12,992 nucleotides of DNA from Oscillospiraceae bacterium (GCA_015063445.1 SVUD01000045.1:1-12992); one strand, 5' to 3'; numbered from the stretch's first letter, positions 1 to 6,845 are shown. Notes: generated from the letters alone by a model not told the origin. Program-made: numbers and translations.

Positions 1-912
1 ATCGGCGGCGGCTCTATTGAGATAGAGGGAGAGGGAAAGGCTAAGTGTGAGCCTGACGTTTATCCTCATTCTACCTTTGCCGAGATAGCGGAGGTATGCA
101 GAAAAGAAAATATAAGACTCTATGAATACGTTATAAAATACGAGGGAGAGGATATTTATTCGTATCTTGACGAGGTTTGGGATACGATGAAAAATTCTAT
201 TCACGAGGGACTCTCCACGACAGGAATTCTTCCCGGTGGACTCGGCACTAAAAGAAAGGCGAGAATTCTTTTTGAGAAGAACCATATAGACGAGTCTATG
301 CAAACCAGAGAAAACCGTCTCGTTTCCGCTTACGCCTTTGCCGTCAGCGAGCAGAATGCGGCGGGCGGAACTATCGCAACGGCTCCAACCTGCGGGTCGT
401 GTGGAGTTTTGCCGTCTGTTCTTAAGTATATGCAGGAATCAAGAGGCTTTAGCGACAGGCAAATCTTCAACGCTCTTGCAACCGCCGCTCTTATCGGAAA
501 TATAATAAGAACCAACGCATCGATAAGCGGCGCTGAATGTGGATGCCAGGCAGAAATCGGTTCGGCGTGTTCTATGGCTGCGGCGGCTCTCGGCGAGCTT
601 TTCGGTATGGGACTTGATCAGATAGAATACGCGGCTGAGGTTGCGATGGAGCATCACCTCGGGCTTACGTGCGATCCTATATGCGGTCTTGTGCAGATAC
701 CGTGTATTGAGAGAAACGCAGTTGCCGCAATGAGAGCTATAAACGCTCTGTCACTTGCAAACTTCCTTTCTGATTCACGAAAGATAACGTTTGATCTTAT
801 AGTTAAAACAATGTATAATACAGGCTGCGATTTGCCTCTCGGATATAGAGAAACCTCCGTCGGAGGACTTGCGAAATACTATCCTGTCCAGACGGGGCTT
901 GATATAGACTGA
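1..912 (+). CDS. sdaA: L-serine dehydratase, iron-sulfur dependent (5' truncated by window edge)
   Basis: This enzyme deaminates L-serine to pyruvate and ammonia in the cytoplasm using an oxygen-labile [4Fe-4S] cluster. The frame is open from base 1 to the TGA at 910-912 (303 visible residues). The first residues, IGGGSIEIEG, match the end of the beta domain of single-chain enzymes such as E. coli SdaA, and the sequence runs unbroken into the alpha (catalytic) domain. This is therefore a fused protein and the ATG at 187 is internal. Visible alpha-domain signatures are APTCGSCGVLP, SGAECGCQAEIGSACSMAA, MEHHLGLTCDP and IPCIERNA. By family analogy the cluster ligands are Cys134, Cys190 and Cys224 of the visible protein. 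The C-terminus ends VQTGLDID and lacks the terminal Cys tail of E. coli SdaA. The region is richer in cysteine than E. coli SdaA. A terminator follows at once, so this is the last gene of its transcript. The identification is secure; the upstream part is not visible. Confidence 0.95.
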   Translation: MGGGSIEIEGEGKAKCEPDVYPHSTFAEIAEVCRKENIRLYEYVIKYEGEDIYSYLDEVWDTMKNSIHEGLSTTGILPGGLGTKRKARILFEKNHIDESMQTRENRLVSAYAFAVSEQNAAGGTIATAPTCGSCGVLPSVLKYMQESRGFSDRQIFNALATAALIGNIIRTNASISGAECGCQAEIGSACSMAAAALGELFGMGLDQIEYAAEVAMEHHLGLTCDPICGLVQIPCIERNAVAAMRAINALSLANFLSDSRKITFDLIVKTMYNTGCDLPLGYRETSVGGLAKYYPVQTGLDID

Positions 913-922
913 TAATAAAAAG

Positions 923-971
923 CAAACCAACCACACCGTTTTTAAGCTCGGTATGGCCGGTTTGTTTTTTT
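923..971. terminator. bidirectional intrinsic terminator after sdaA
   Basis: CAAACC (923-928) pairs with GGTTTG (959-964). The stem extends inward through CCACACCG/CGGTATGG with one C-A mismatch, around an A/T-rich loop. Seven T follow on the + strand (965-971). On the - strand the same hairpin is followed by CTTTTTATT, so it can also stop transcripts from the convergent lipoprotein gene, whose stop codon lies about 125 bp away. Confidence 0.85.
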
Positions 972-1094
972 GTTGCGTGAATTTTTTGTTTACTCTTATT
1001 TTGCAAATAATTATTTACTTTATTTGTGTTTTTTAAAAAACAAAGCGACGTTGATTTTGCTTATTGCTTTATCACTTGCGCTTTATCTATGGCT

Positions 1095-2696
1095 TTACTT
1101 AACGTATATAACCAAGTTGCTTGAAAGAAGCAGTTCAGTAAGCTCTTCGGTAGCATCGGCATCAAGGTAAAGCGAAATTGATTCGTTCTCTCCGCCTGTA
1201 AGTGCGGTAGATAATATATCTTCTGTAGAAAGCGCTCTTCCCGTGTCGTACTTGACGTTCAAAAGAACGCTTCCGTCAATTGCGTTTTTGATAGTCAGAA
1301 TGCTGTATTTTTCAGGTTCGATATCCGAAACGCAGGGTGAGAAGTCGTATTCGCTTACTACCTCGTAAAGCACGCCGTCATATTGCACGTGTCTTGCGTC
1401 TATAATATTTACCGTAACGTCGGATACGTACTCGCAATCGGTGGTGAAATCAAGATCAACGCCGTCGAAGGTATCGATCGGCTCGAGAATGACGTAGGAG
1501 AGGTCAAGCTCGGTATTCGCTATCTTTTGTCCGTACTTGAATATTTCCCGATAAACGAGGTGCGTGTCGATATTAACGTAATTCGTGCCGCGGTCCGCTA
1601 TGGCGGGGAAGTGAGTATTAGCTTTATATCCGTTACCCTCGTAGAAGTAGAAATCGTCAAGCTGTAATTTATATACCTCTCCGTCCTCGGCGGTTATAAT
1701 TACAAAATCGATTGCTTTACCTTCAATAGGGTCAGGAATGTTCTCGGGCGCTACGTAATCGAGCTTTGTGTTTTTAAGGTAATTAATTATTGCTTCGCAT
1801 TCTGCAAAGCTTGCGAGTCTTGCTTCTTGGAGATGTCCCGGCGCTAAAGAGCCGCGATCGTAAACGTAGGTTATTTCACTTACGTCATAAAGCGTAAGCT
1901 CGTTTACCCAGCTGTATATTTTGCCGAAGCCTACCGATTCTCTAATGTAAGAATCGTTGGGGCTGTAATAGTATATCGCGTAATCTCCGCCGCGATCTCT
2001 GACGATGCACTCTCCCTCGGAAAGCCCTTCCTTGACGCTGAGGTTATCCTTTTCGTCGATGTAATATGGGTAAATCTCACAGCCGTTTGAAAGGTCGTGC
2101 CTGATACCCGCATAGGAAAGATAGAATTTGCCATTATCCTCGGTAACGTTGCCTTTGTAATAATAGAAATCGTGATATTGAACGATTTGCTCCTTCGAGC
2201 GTGAAGCGTCACGAACGCTTACGGCGATATCCTTCAAGTCGTTGTTGAATTCTTCGGTTGTGTACATAAACGGGTCGAAGTTTGTGAAAATATATTCAAC
2301 GCCGAATATTTCAACGTCGAGCCTTGAATGGCGTCCTGATCTCGAAGTGTATACTGCGGTTGCGGTGTGTCCGTTTTCAAACTTAAGATCGATTTTATAC
2401 GATACGCTGATCTTTTTCTTAGAAAACTCGTAAGTACCGCGGTATTCGTTTCCTGAATAGTCGCTGAATGAGAACGTTTTGTCCTCGTTGAAGCTGAGCT
2501 TTACTTTATCGCTCGTTCGAACGTTGAAATGGTCGAGTCTTTGAATTGGATTCGTTCTGTCGTATATAACTCCGTCCTTCGTATACATATCTATGAACCA
2601 TTCGTATCTGTCGGGGTTCTTAGCGCACGACGATAATATAAGAAGCGCGGAAATCAGCAGTGAAAGAGTAAGTAATAAGCGTTTGATTTTTTTCAT
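1095..2696 (-). CDS. large lipoprotein of unknown function
   Basis: I do not recognise this 533-residue protein. The frame is open upstream to 2843, but the start is placed at the ATG at 2696. That codon has an AGGAGG site seven bases upstream, begins a classic lipoprotein signal (KKIKR, then a hydrophobic stretch, then LSSC with Cys24 as the lipidated residue), and lies downstream of a consensus promoter at 2787-2815. The mature protein should be anchored to the outer face of the membrane. Residues about 45-130 (for example KLSFNEDKTFSFSDYSG) look like short alternating beta strands resembling small lipocalin-like barrels of clostridial lipoproteins. The remainder is acidic, rich in Tyr and Asp, and has no catalytic motif I can name. 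It is transcribed alone between a leader hairpin and the terminator at 923-971. A role in binding or in envelope stress is possible but would be a guess. Confidence 0.85.
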   Translation of the reverse strand: MKKIKRLLLTLSLLISALLILSSCAKNPDRYEWFIDMYTKDGVIYDRTNPIQRLDHFNVRTSDKVKLSFNEDKTFSFSDYSGNEYRGTYEFSKKKISVSYKIDLKFENGHTATAVYTSRSGRHSRLDVEIFGVEYIFTNFDPFMYTTEEFNNDLKDIAVSVRDASRSKEQIVQYHDFYYYKGNVTEDNGKFYLSYAGIRHDLSNGCEIYPYYIDEKDNLSVKEGLSEGECIVRDRGGDYAIYYYSPNDSYIRESVGFGKIYSWVNELTLYDVSEITYVYDRGSLAPGHLQEARLASFAECEAIINYLKNTKLDYVAPENIPDPIEGKAIDFVIITAEDGEVYKLQLDDFYFYEGNGYKANTHFPAIADRGTNYVNIDTHLVYREIFKYGQKIANTELDLSYVILEPIDTFDGVDLDFTTDCEYVSDVTVNIIDARHVQYDGVLYEVVSEYDFSPCVSDIEPEKYSILTIKNAIDGSVLLNVKYDTGRALSTEDILSTALTGGENESISLYLDADATEELTELLLSSNLVIYVK

Positions 2697-2780
2697 TTTT
2701 AAACCTCCTTTAAAAAGACAAAATGCGCCCCGTATGGAGCGCATTTTACCGTACGCTCCGATGGGGAGTGTGCGTTTTGT
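2697..2780 (-). promoter_or_regulatory. structured 5' leader of the lipoprotein gene, attenuator-like
   Basis: The predicted transcript starts near 2780, leaving about 84 bases before the ATG. Two hairpins share bases and so exclude each other. One pairs GGAGCG with CGCTCC (2754-2759 with 2736-2741). The other is a perfect 9-bp stem, AAAATGCGC with GCGCATTTT (2739-2747 with 2720-2728), followed by GTCTTTTT. The first and last parts of the leader (ACAAAA and TTTTGT; CCCC and GGGG) also pair, so the whole leader can fold as one long imperfect hairpin ending in five T just before the AGGAGG site. This geometry resembles terminator/antiterminator control or masking of the ribosome binding site. 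I do not recognise a named riboswitch class. Confidence 0.5.
2712..2747 (-). terminator. candidate leader terminator hairpin
   Basis: A perfect 9-bp stem (2720-2728 with 2739-2747) with a 10-base loop is followed on the - strand by GTC and five T (2716-2712). It lies upstream of the lipoprotein ribosome binding site and inside the leader, so it would terminate early rather than at a gene end. Whether it is efficient is uncertain because the T run is separated from the stem by three bases. Confidence 0.4.
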
Positions 2781-2786
2781 GTTTTT

Positions 2787-2815
2787 ATTATAGCAAAAAA
2801 AGGAATAAATGTCAA
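2787..2815 (-). promoter_or_regulatory. SigA-type promoter of the lipoprotein gene
   Basis: On the - strand TTGACA (2815-2810) and TATAAT (2792-2787) are both exact consensus hexamers separated by 17 bp. The predicted start is near 2780. This position rules out translation from the further-upstream start codons of the open frame. Confidence 0.9.
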
Positions 2816-2959
2816 TCCGTACCCTTGCGGAGCACGTAAACATTTTGTGAATGAATTTGAAAATATATAAATAATATAAGCTTGGTTTTACGGAAAAGCT
2901 TCATAAAATCTTATATTTTTACATCGGCGGTACAAAAGTCTAAAAAGTTCACCAACGAT

Positions 2960-3015
2960 AAAAATGCTGCCAAGGCGACCCGTGATAAAACAGGTTAGCC
3001 ATTGGCAGCATTTTT
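2960..3015 (-). terminator. intrinsic terminator of the thrS-hydrolase unit, overlapping the stop codon
   Basis: AAAAATGCTGCCAA (2960-2973) and TTGGCAGCATTTTT (3002-3015) form a perfect 14-bp stem. The 28-base interior can pair further through GGC/GCC and ACC/GGT. On the - strand the stem begins within the TAA stop codon of the hydrolase and ends in TTTTT. The A/T arms are symmetrical, so it may also work on the other strand. Confidence 0.9.
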
Positions 3016-3965
3016 TATATATTCCATTCCTTTTCAAATTCGGAAAGCGCAGTTATGTATTTTTCTTTGTCGGTCGGAAAGGCGATTCCGTGTCCCGCGC
3101 CTTCGATCTCGACGAACTTTTTAACAGGGTGAGTACAAGCCTTGAAAAGTTCTGCGCTCATTTGACACGGAACGTAATCGTCGGTAGTTCCGTGAATGAA
3201 AATTGTGGGTAGGGTGCATTTAGCCATTGCGTCAAGAGGAGTTTCTTTATCAAGATTGAAGCCGCCGAAAACAAATGCGCCAAGCTTTACAAAGGGATAT
3301 AAAAGATTCGCCGGGAGCTTCATCTCTCTTATAACCTTTTTAATAATTTCCTTTTGTGATGAATAGGGACAGTCGGCAAGAACGCATTTTACGTTTTCGG
3401 GAAGCTTCTCGCCCTCAACCATAAGAACGGTTGCGGCGCCCATTGAAATGCCCGTGAGAACTATTTTTACGTCCTTTCCAAAACGCTTGATCGCAAAATC
3501 TATCCAAAGCAGAGCGTCCTTTTTTTCCTTGACACCAAAGCTGATAACGTGTCCGTCGCTTCTGCCGCTGCCTCTGTGGTCAACGATGAGGGCATTTCTG
3601 CCCAAAGCGAAGCAACGCTCTATACCTGCGGAAAGATCTCTTTCTCCGCTTCCACGGTATCCGTGGAAAAGAATTTCGGTTATAGCGCCTTTTTTATGTT
3701 CGTAATATTTTCCTCGGAGCGTAATTCCGTCGTGCGCAAGAATTGACACGTCCTCGTGGGGAAGGGTTCTCGCCTCGGTTGTCCACCTCTTGATATCCTC
3801 GCTGAGAGCTTGGTAAATTTCACCGTCGGGGATTTCAAATTCATCGGGACCGAGAGCTTTCCTTTTCGGTGAATAAAAAACTCTCAAAAAGCAAACTAAG
3901 GATGTGATAAGAACGAGAACCGATATTCCTGCTATGATTAAAAGAAGTAAGATGAACGGATTCAT
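3015..3965 (-). CDS. membrane-anchored alpha/beta hydrolase
   Basis: This 316-residue protein has one N-terminal hydrophobic segment (about residues 4-29, FILLLLIIAGISVLVLI) and then a serine hydrolase fold. Visible elements in order are the oxyanion-hole HGYRGS (101-106), the strand and turn LIVDHRGSGRSDGH (126-139), the nucleophile elbow GISMG with Ser174, HGTTDDYVP with Asp262 as the likely acid, and GAGHG with His292. The order and spacing match the Ser-Asp-His triad of the family. Related proteins include esterases and peptidase-like hydrolases of the BAAT/S9 type; the substrate cannot be read from sequence. GGAG lies seven bases upstream of the ATG. The gene starts 37 bp after thrS with no terminator between them, so it is probably co-transcribed and subject to the threonine T-box. 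The catalytic part may lie on either side of the membrane; the signal-anchor is not followed by a clear cleavage site. Confidence 0.9.
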   Translation of the reverse strand: MNPFILLLLIIAGISVLVLITSLVCFLRVFYSPKRKALGPDEFEIPDGEIYQALSEDIKRWTTEARTLPHEDVSILAHDGITLRGKYYEHKKGAITEILFHGYRGSGERDLSAGIERCFALGRNALIVDHRGSGRSDGHVISFGVKEKKDALLWIDFAIKRFGKDVKIVLTGISMGAATVLMVEGEKLPENVKCVLADCPYSSQKEIIKKVIREMKLPANLLYPFVKLGAFVFGGFNLDKETPLDAMAKCTLPTIFIHGTTDDYVPCQMSAELFKACTHPVKKFVEIEGAGHGIAFPTDKEKYITALSEFEKEWNI

Positions 3966-4002
3966 TTTAATTCTCCAAAATCCTGTTTTTGTAAACTAAG
4001 AT

Positions 4003-5780
4003 TTACAAACATAAGGAATTGGCTCTGCTGTTGTTCTCGCAAGCAATCTTTTCAAGGAACTCATCGAGAGGCATTGTCGTTGTCTGAGCGGTATCACGGT
4101 TACGGATAGATACGGTGCCGTTCTCAGCCTCCTGCTGACCTATGATAACCATGTAAGGAACTCTGCCTACAACCTGAGCCTCACGGATCATATAACCGAT
4201 CTTCTCGTTTCTGTCGTCAAGCTCGGTGCGTATCTTGGCAGCTCTGAGAGCCTCGTAAACCTTGTTACCAAACTCAGCAGCCTTCTCGGAAACGAGAAGA
4301 ACCTTTGCCTGAGTGGGAGCGAGCCAGAGCGGGAATTTACCTGCGAAATGCTCGGTAAGGATTCCGATGAAACGCTCGATAGACCGTAGCAAACCCTGTG
4401 TATCATAATAGGTCTTTGTTTTTCGTTGTTTTCGTCGGTATATTCAAGTCCAAAGTTAAGGGGAAGCTGGAAGTCGAGCTGTATAGTACCGCACTGCCAG
4501 GTTCTTCCGAGCGTGTCTTCAAGGTGGAAGTCGATCTTAGGACCGTAGAATGCTCCGTCACCCTCGTTGATAATGTAGGGAAGTCCGAGCTTTTCGAGAG
4601 CTGCCTTAAGTCCCTCGGTTGCGGCGTTCCAATCCTCGTCGCTTCCCATGCTGTTCTCGGGACGGGTTGAAAGCTCGATCGTGTACTTGAAGCCGAACTT
4701 TGTGTATACCTCGTTGATAAGGTCAACTACCGCAATGATTTCATCCGTGATCTGCTCTCTTCTCATAAATACGTGAGCATCGTCCTGAGTGAAGCAGCGA
4801 ACACGGAAAAGACCGTGAAGAGCGCCCTTGAGCTCATGACGGTGAACGAGACCAAGCTCGCCGACTCTCATAGGAAGCTCGCGGTAGCTGTGAGGCTGGT
4901 TCTTATAAACGAGAACTCCGCCGGGACAGTTCATGGGCTTAACGCAGAAGGTCTCCTCGTCAATCTCGGTGGAATACATATTATCCTTGTAGTGATCCCA
5001 GTGACCGCTCGTTTCCCAGAGCTGACGGTTCATAATAAGGGGAGTTGAAACCTCAACGTAGTTTTCACGTGTGTGAATTTCTCTCCAATAGTCGATAAGA
5101 GCGTTTTTGAGGAGCATACCCTTGGGCAAGAAGAAGGGGAAGCCGGGAGCTTCGTCACGGAACATAAAGAGTCCCATTTCCTTACCTATTCTTCTGTGGT
5201 CACGCTTTTCAGCCTCTTCAAGAAGCTTAAGGTAATCGTCAAGCTCCTGCTGAGTCTTGAAGGCTGTGCCCTTAACTCTCGTGAGCATCTTGTTGTTTTT
5301 GTCGTTCTTCCAATAAGCGCCCGAAACACCGGTAAGCTTGAATGCCTTAAGAGCCTTCGTATAGCAAAGGTGAGGTCCGGTACACATATCTACGTATTCG
5401 CCCTGAGTGAAGAAGCTGATTTCCGCATCGGGAGCGAGGTCTCCGATATGCTCAACCTTGTACTTTTCGCCTCTTGATTTCATAAGAGCGATAGCTTCCT
5501 CGCGGGGAAGAATTGAAGGTCTTACGGGAAGATTTTCCTTGCAGATCTTCTTCATTTCGGCTTCGATTTTGGGAAGGTCCTCTTCGGTGAGCGTTTTGTC
5601 ACCGAGGTCTACGTCGTAGTAGAAGCCTTTTTCATTTGCGGGACCGTAAGCAAAATCTGCTTCGGGCCAGAGTCTTTTTATGGCTTGCGCCATGATGTGA
5701 GCAGCTGTATGACGGAGTATATGGAGCTCTTCCTCGGGAGCGCACTCGCCAACAGTACCGTTTGCGTAAATTACTTTCAT
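4003..5780 (-). CDS. thrS: threonine--tRNA ligase, interrupted by a one-base frameshift
   Basis: ThrRS attaches threonine to tRNA-Thr in the cytoplasm. The first part (5780 down to 4383, 466 residues) contains the editing-domain pair HTAAH (His24, His28) and CTGPH (Cys133, His137). It also has catalytic motif 2, FRVRCF (325-330), and zinc ligands Cys285 (MNCPGG), His336 (DDAHVF) and His461 (MIHR). After Gly466 the frame goes wrong and would stop at 4188. The correct continuation is in the neighbouring frame down to the TAA at 4003: motif 3, SIERFIGILTEH, then the anticodon-binding domain (KVLLVSEKAAEFGNKV, RVPYMVIIGQQEA). Restoring one base gives 592 residues, a normal length for a ThrRS without the N-terminal TGS domain; only about 17 residues precede the editing domain. 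AGGAG lies eight bases before the ATG. As it stands the gene would yield an inactive protein, or the sequence has an error. Confidence 0.93.
4381..4385 (-). other. thrS: frameshift site in thrS (one base missing)
   Basis: On the - strand the coding sequence reads TAC GGT CTA TCG AGC, giving YGLSS. The family sequence at this point is Y/F-G-S-I-E-R-F. Adding one T to make GGT TCT ATC GAG CGT restores it exactly. On the + strand this corresponds to one A missing at 4383 (AGACC where AGAACC is expected). There is no slippery heptamer of the X XXY YYZ type here, so programmed -1 frameshifting is unlikely. Confidence 0.88.
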
Positions 5781-5809
5781 TTCTTTATCTCCTAACTTTT
5801 GTTTTTAAT

Positions 5810-5842
5810 AAAAAATCCCTCGGGGGCAAACGCCTCCAAGGG
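5810..5842 (-). terminator. T-box leader terminator upstream of thrS
   Basis: On the - strand CCCTTGGAGGC pairs with GCCCCCGAGGG around a GTTT loop. The stem is 11 positions with one A-C mismatch and one T-G pair, followed by A and six T. It lies directly between the T-box sequence and the thrS ribosome binding site and is the terminator that uncharged tRNA-Thr would disrupt. Confidence 0.9.
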
Positions 5843-6061
5843 TGCATAAAAATATACACGGTTCCACCTTGAATTTAACTCACGGATAAAATCCAATCTC
5901 TTAACGCGAGAAAGACGGCAAGACTTTGTGCATCTTCGTGCAGTTCGTCCGCAGCTCGGGAGTGGTCTTCGCAAAACGGTACTGCAAAGGAGCTTCCAGC
6001 ATACGCTCCCTTCTCTGGTTTGCCCTTCGTTCTGTTACTCTTTCCGTCAAAGCCTTTAACA
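5810..6061 (-). promoter_or_regulatory. T-box leader (threonine-specific) controlling thrS
   Basis: The leader senses the charging state of tRNA-Thr and lets transcription continue into thrS when the tRNA is uncharged. On the - strand the conserved T-box AAGGTGGAACCGTG is at 5870-5857, just before the terminator at 5842-5810. Its TGGA would pair with a tRNA 3' end UCCA, implying discriminator base U. Stem I features are visible upstream: GGAAAGAGTAAC near 6045, a distal hairpin GGGAGC/GCTCC with loop GTATGCTGGAA near 6010-5988, and GCGAAGACCACTCCCGAGC. The proposed specifier ACC (Thr) is at 5966-5964 within GAAGACCACT. CAC (His) one base later is excluded by the downstream gene. The ACC codon and thrS agree. 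Short open frames in this stretch are not genes. Confidence 0.92.
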
Positions 6062-6067
6062 AGGGGT

Positions 6068-6096
6068 ATTATAACATCAAATAAAAGTTTTGTCAA
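6068..6096 (-). promoter_or_regulatory. SigA-type promoter of the T-box-thrS-hydrolase unit
   Basis: On the - strand TTGACA (6096-6091) and TATAAT (6073-6068) are exact consensus hexamers with a 17-bp spacer. The predicted start is near 6061, just where the T-box stem I begins. Confidence 0.9.
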
Positions 6097-6146
6097 TAGC
6101 ATATAAAATATTTTATGCACAAAGAACATAAAATTTTAGCGTTCGA

Positions 6147-6175
6147 TTGACAATGCCCGCATTATATGATAAAAT
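6147..6175 (+). promoter_or_regulatory. SigA-type promoter of the pth-mfd operon
   Basis: TTGACA (6147-6152) and TAAAAT (6170-6175) are separated by 17 bp. It diverges from the thrS promoter, with 50 bp between the two -35 boxes. The first gene starts at 6210, giving a leader of about 28 bases. Confidence 0.8.
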
Positions 6176-6209
6176 ATATATTTAGAAAATATAAAAATTG
6201 GAGATAGCT

Positions 6210-6845
6210 ATGATTAAAATTGATAAGGTCTCGGTAATAAACATAGAAAACGCTATACGCGGAGCAAGAAATCCTATGAACAGCTGGGCGAGAATGGACA
6301 GCTACTATGATGAAAACGGTAATTTTGTTCTTGGAGAAAACGACCTTTCACTTGCCTCAAGACTTGCGGCGGCAGGAAGTGACCACAGAAAATTTTTGCG
6401 CCAGATATTCGTTTCTATGGATATCACAGCTCCTCTTTACTGGTGGAAGGAATTTGACACGTATAAGGTTGGAACGGTCGCAAACTCCTGCTCAACAATG
6501 CATAAAATTCAGGCAAAGGAATTTTCACGCGAGGATTTCTCCTGTGACAGAATGACCGATGAGGCGTTAGCTGTTCTCGATTCTGTAATAGCCTTTCTCG
6601 AGTCGGAGAGAAATAAATTTAACGAGACAAAGGACAAGGCTGCATGGCATAATATGATACAGCTTCTTCCGTCGTCCTTTAATCAGATGAGAACCGTCAG
6701 CATGAACTATGAGGTGCTTATCAATATTTACTACGCCAGACGCCATCATAAGCTTGCCGAATGGCATAAGCTCTGCGAGGTTATAGAAAGCCTTCCTTAC
6801 GCTAAGGAGCTTATTCTCGTCAAGAAGGAAAAGGACGGAGAATAA
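6210..6845 (+). CDS. conserved protein with ThyX-like (flavin thymidylate synthase-like) features, signature absent
   Basis: This is a 211-residue cytoplasmic protein. The start is the ATG at 6210, with GGAG six bases upstream; a TTG at 6198 in the same frame lies too close to the ribosome site. No standard catalytic motif is certain. Residues 56-86 (GSDHRKFLRQIFVSMDITAP, then LYWWKEFDTYK) and 153-185 (LPSSFNQMRTVSMNYEVLIN, then a basic stretch ending AEW) are arranged like the ThyX segments around E/D-H-x-x-F...I-x-x-I and LP...T-x-N-x-x-x-L. However, the ThyX signature RHRxxSxNExSxRY is replaced by residues 79-99, which include KEFDTYK, VGTVANS and STMH. From memory, similar proteins occur in clostridial genomes and their phages, where annotation varies. 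Its stop overlaps the pth start by one base (TAATG), so the two are translationally coupled. A catalytic role is not shown; it may bind a nucleotide or flavin. The reading frame is certain, the family assignment tentative. Confidence 0.6.
   Translation: MIKIDKVSVINIENAIRGARNPMNSWARMDSYYDENGNFVLGENDLSLASRLAAAGSDHRKFLRQIFVSMDITAPLYWWKEFDTYKVGTVANSCSTMHKIQAKEFSREDFSCDRMTDEALAVLDSVIAFLESERNKFNETKDKAAWHNMIQLLPSSFNQMRTVSMNYEVLINIYYARRHHKLAEWHKLCEVIESLPYAKELILVKKEKDGE

Noticed and set aside
1028..1041. Perfect palindrome GTTTTTTAAAAAAC
   Set aside because: It is low-complexity A/T sequence without a loop; no reason to call it an operator or terminator.
970..1170. Hydrophobic 66-codon + strand frame between sdaA and the lipoprotein gene
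   Set aside because: Its start lies in the T run of the terminator, it has no ribosome site, and its end overlaps the lipoprotein coding sequence. The hydrophobicity comes from A/T-rich sequence.
2697..2843. Upstream extension of the lipoprotein frame by 49 codons from a start at 2843
   Set aside because: The promoter (2787-2815) and the leader hairpins lie inside it. The ATG at 2696 has a perfect AGGAGG site and begins the signal peptide.
3988..4009. Inverted repeat TTTGTAAA/TTTACAAA between thrS and the hydrolase as a terminator
   Set aside because: It is A/T-rich, only 8 bp, and not followed by a T run on either strand.
4378..4392. Programmed -1 ribosomal frameshift to explain thrS
   Set aside because: There is no slippery heptamer, and programmed frameshifting in thrS is not something I know of in bacteria. 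A missing base is simpler.
5073..5477. Open frame of 134 codons on the + strand opposite thrS
   Set aside because: The - strand is clear ThrRS throughout, and the + frame has unremarkable content.
5792..6129. Two open frames of 60 and 84 codons on the - strand
   Set aside because: They lie across the T-box leader and its promoter, which explain the sequence; neither looks like a protein family.
6198..6209. TTG start for the ThyX-like gene, four codons upstream
   Set aside because: It overlaps the GGAG ribosome site that serves the ATG at 6210 and has no site of its own.
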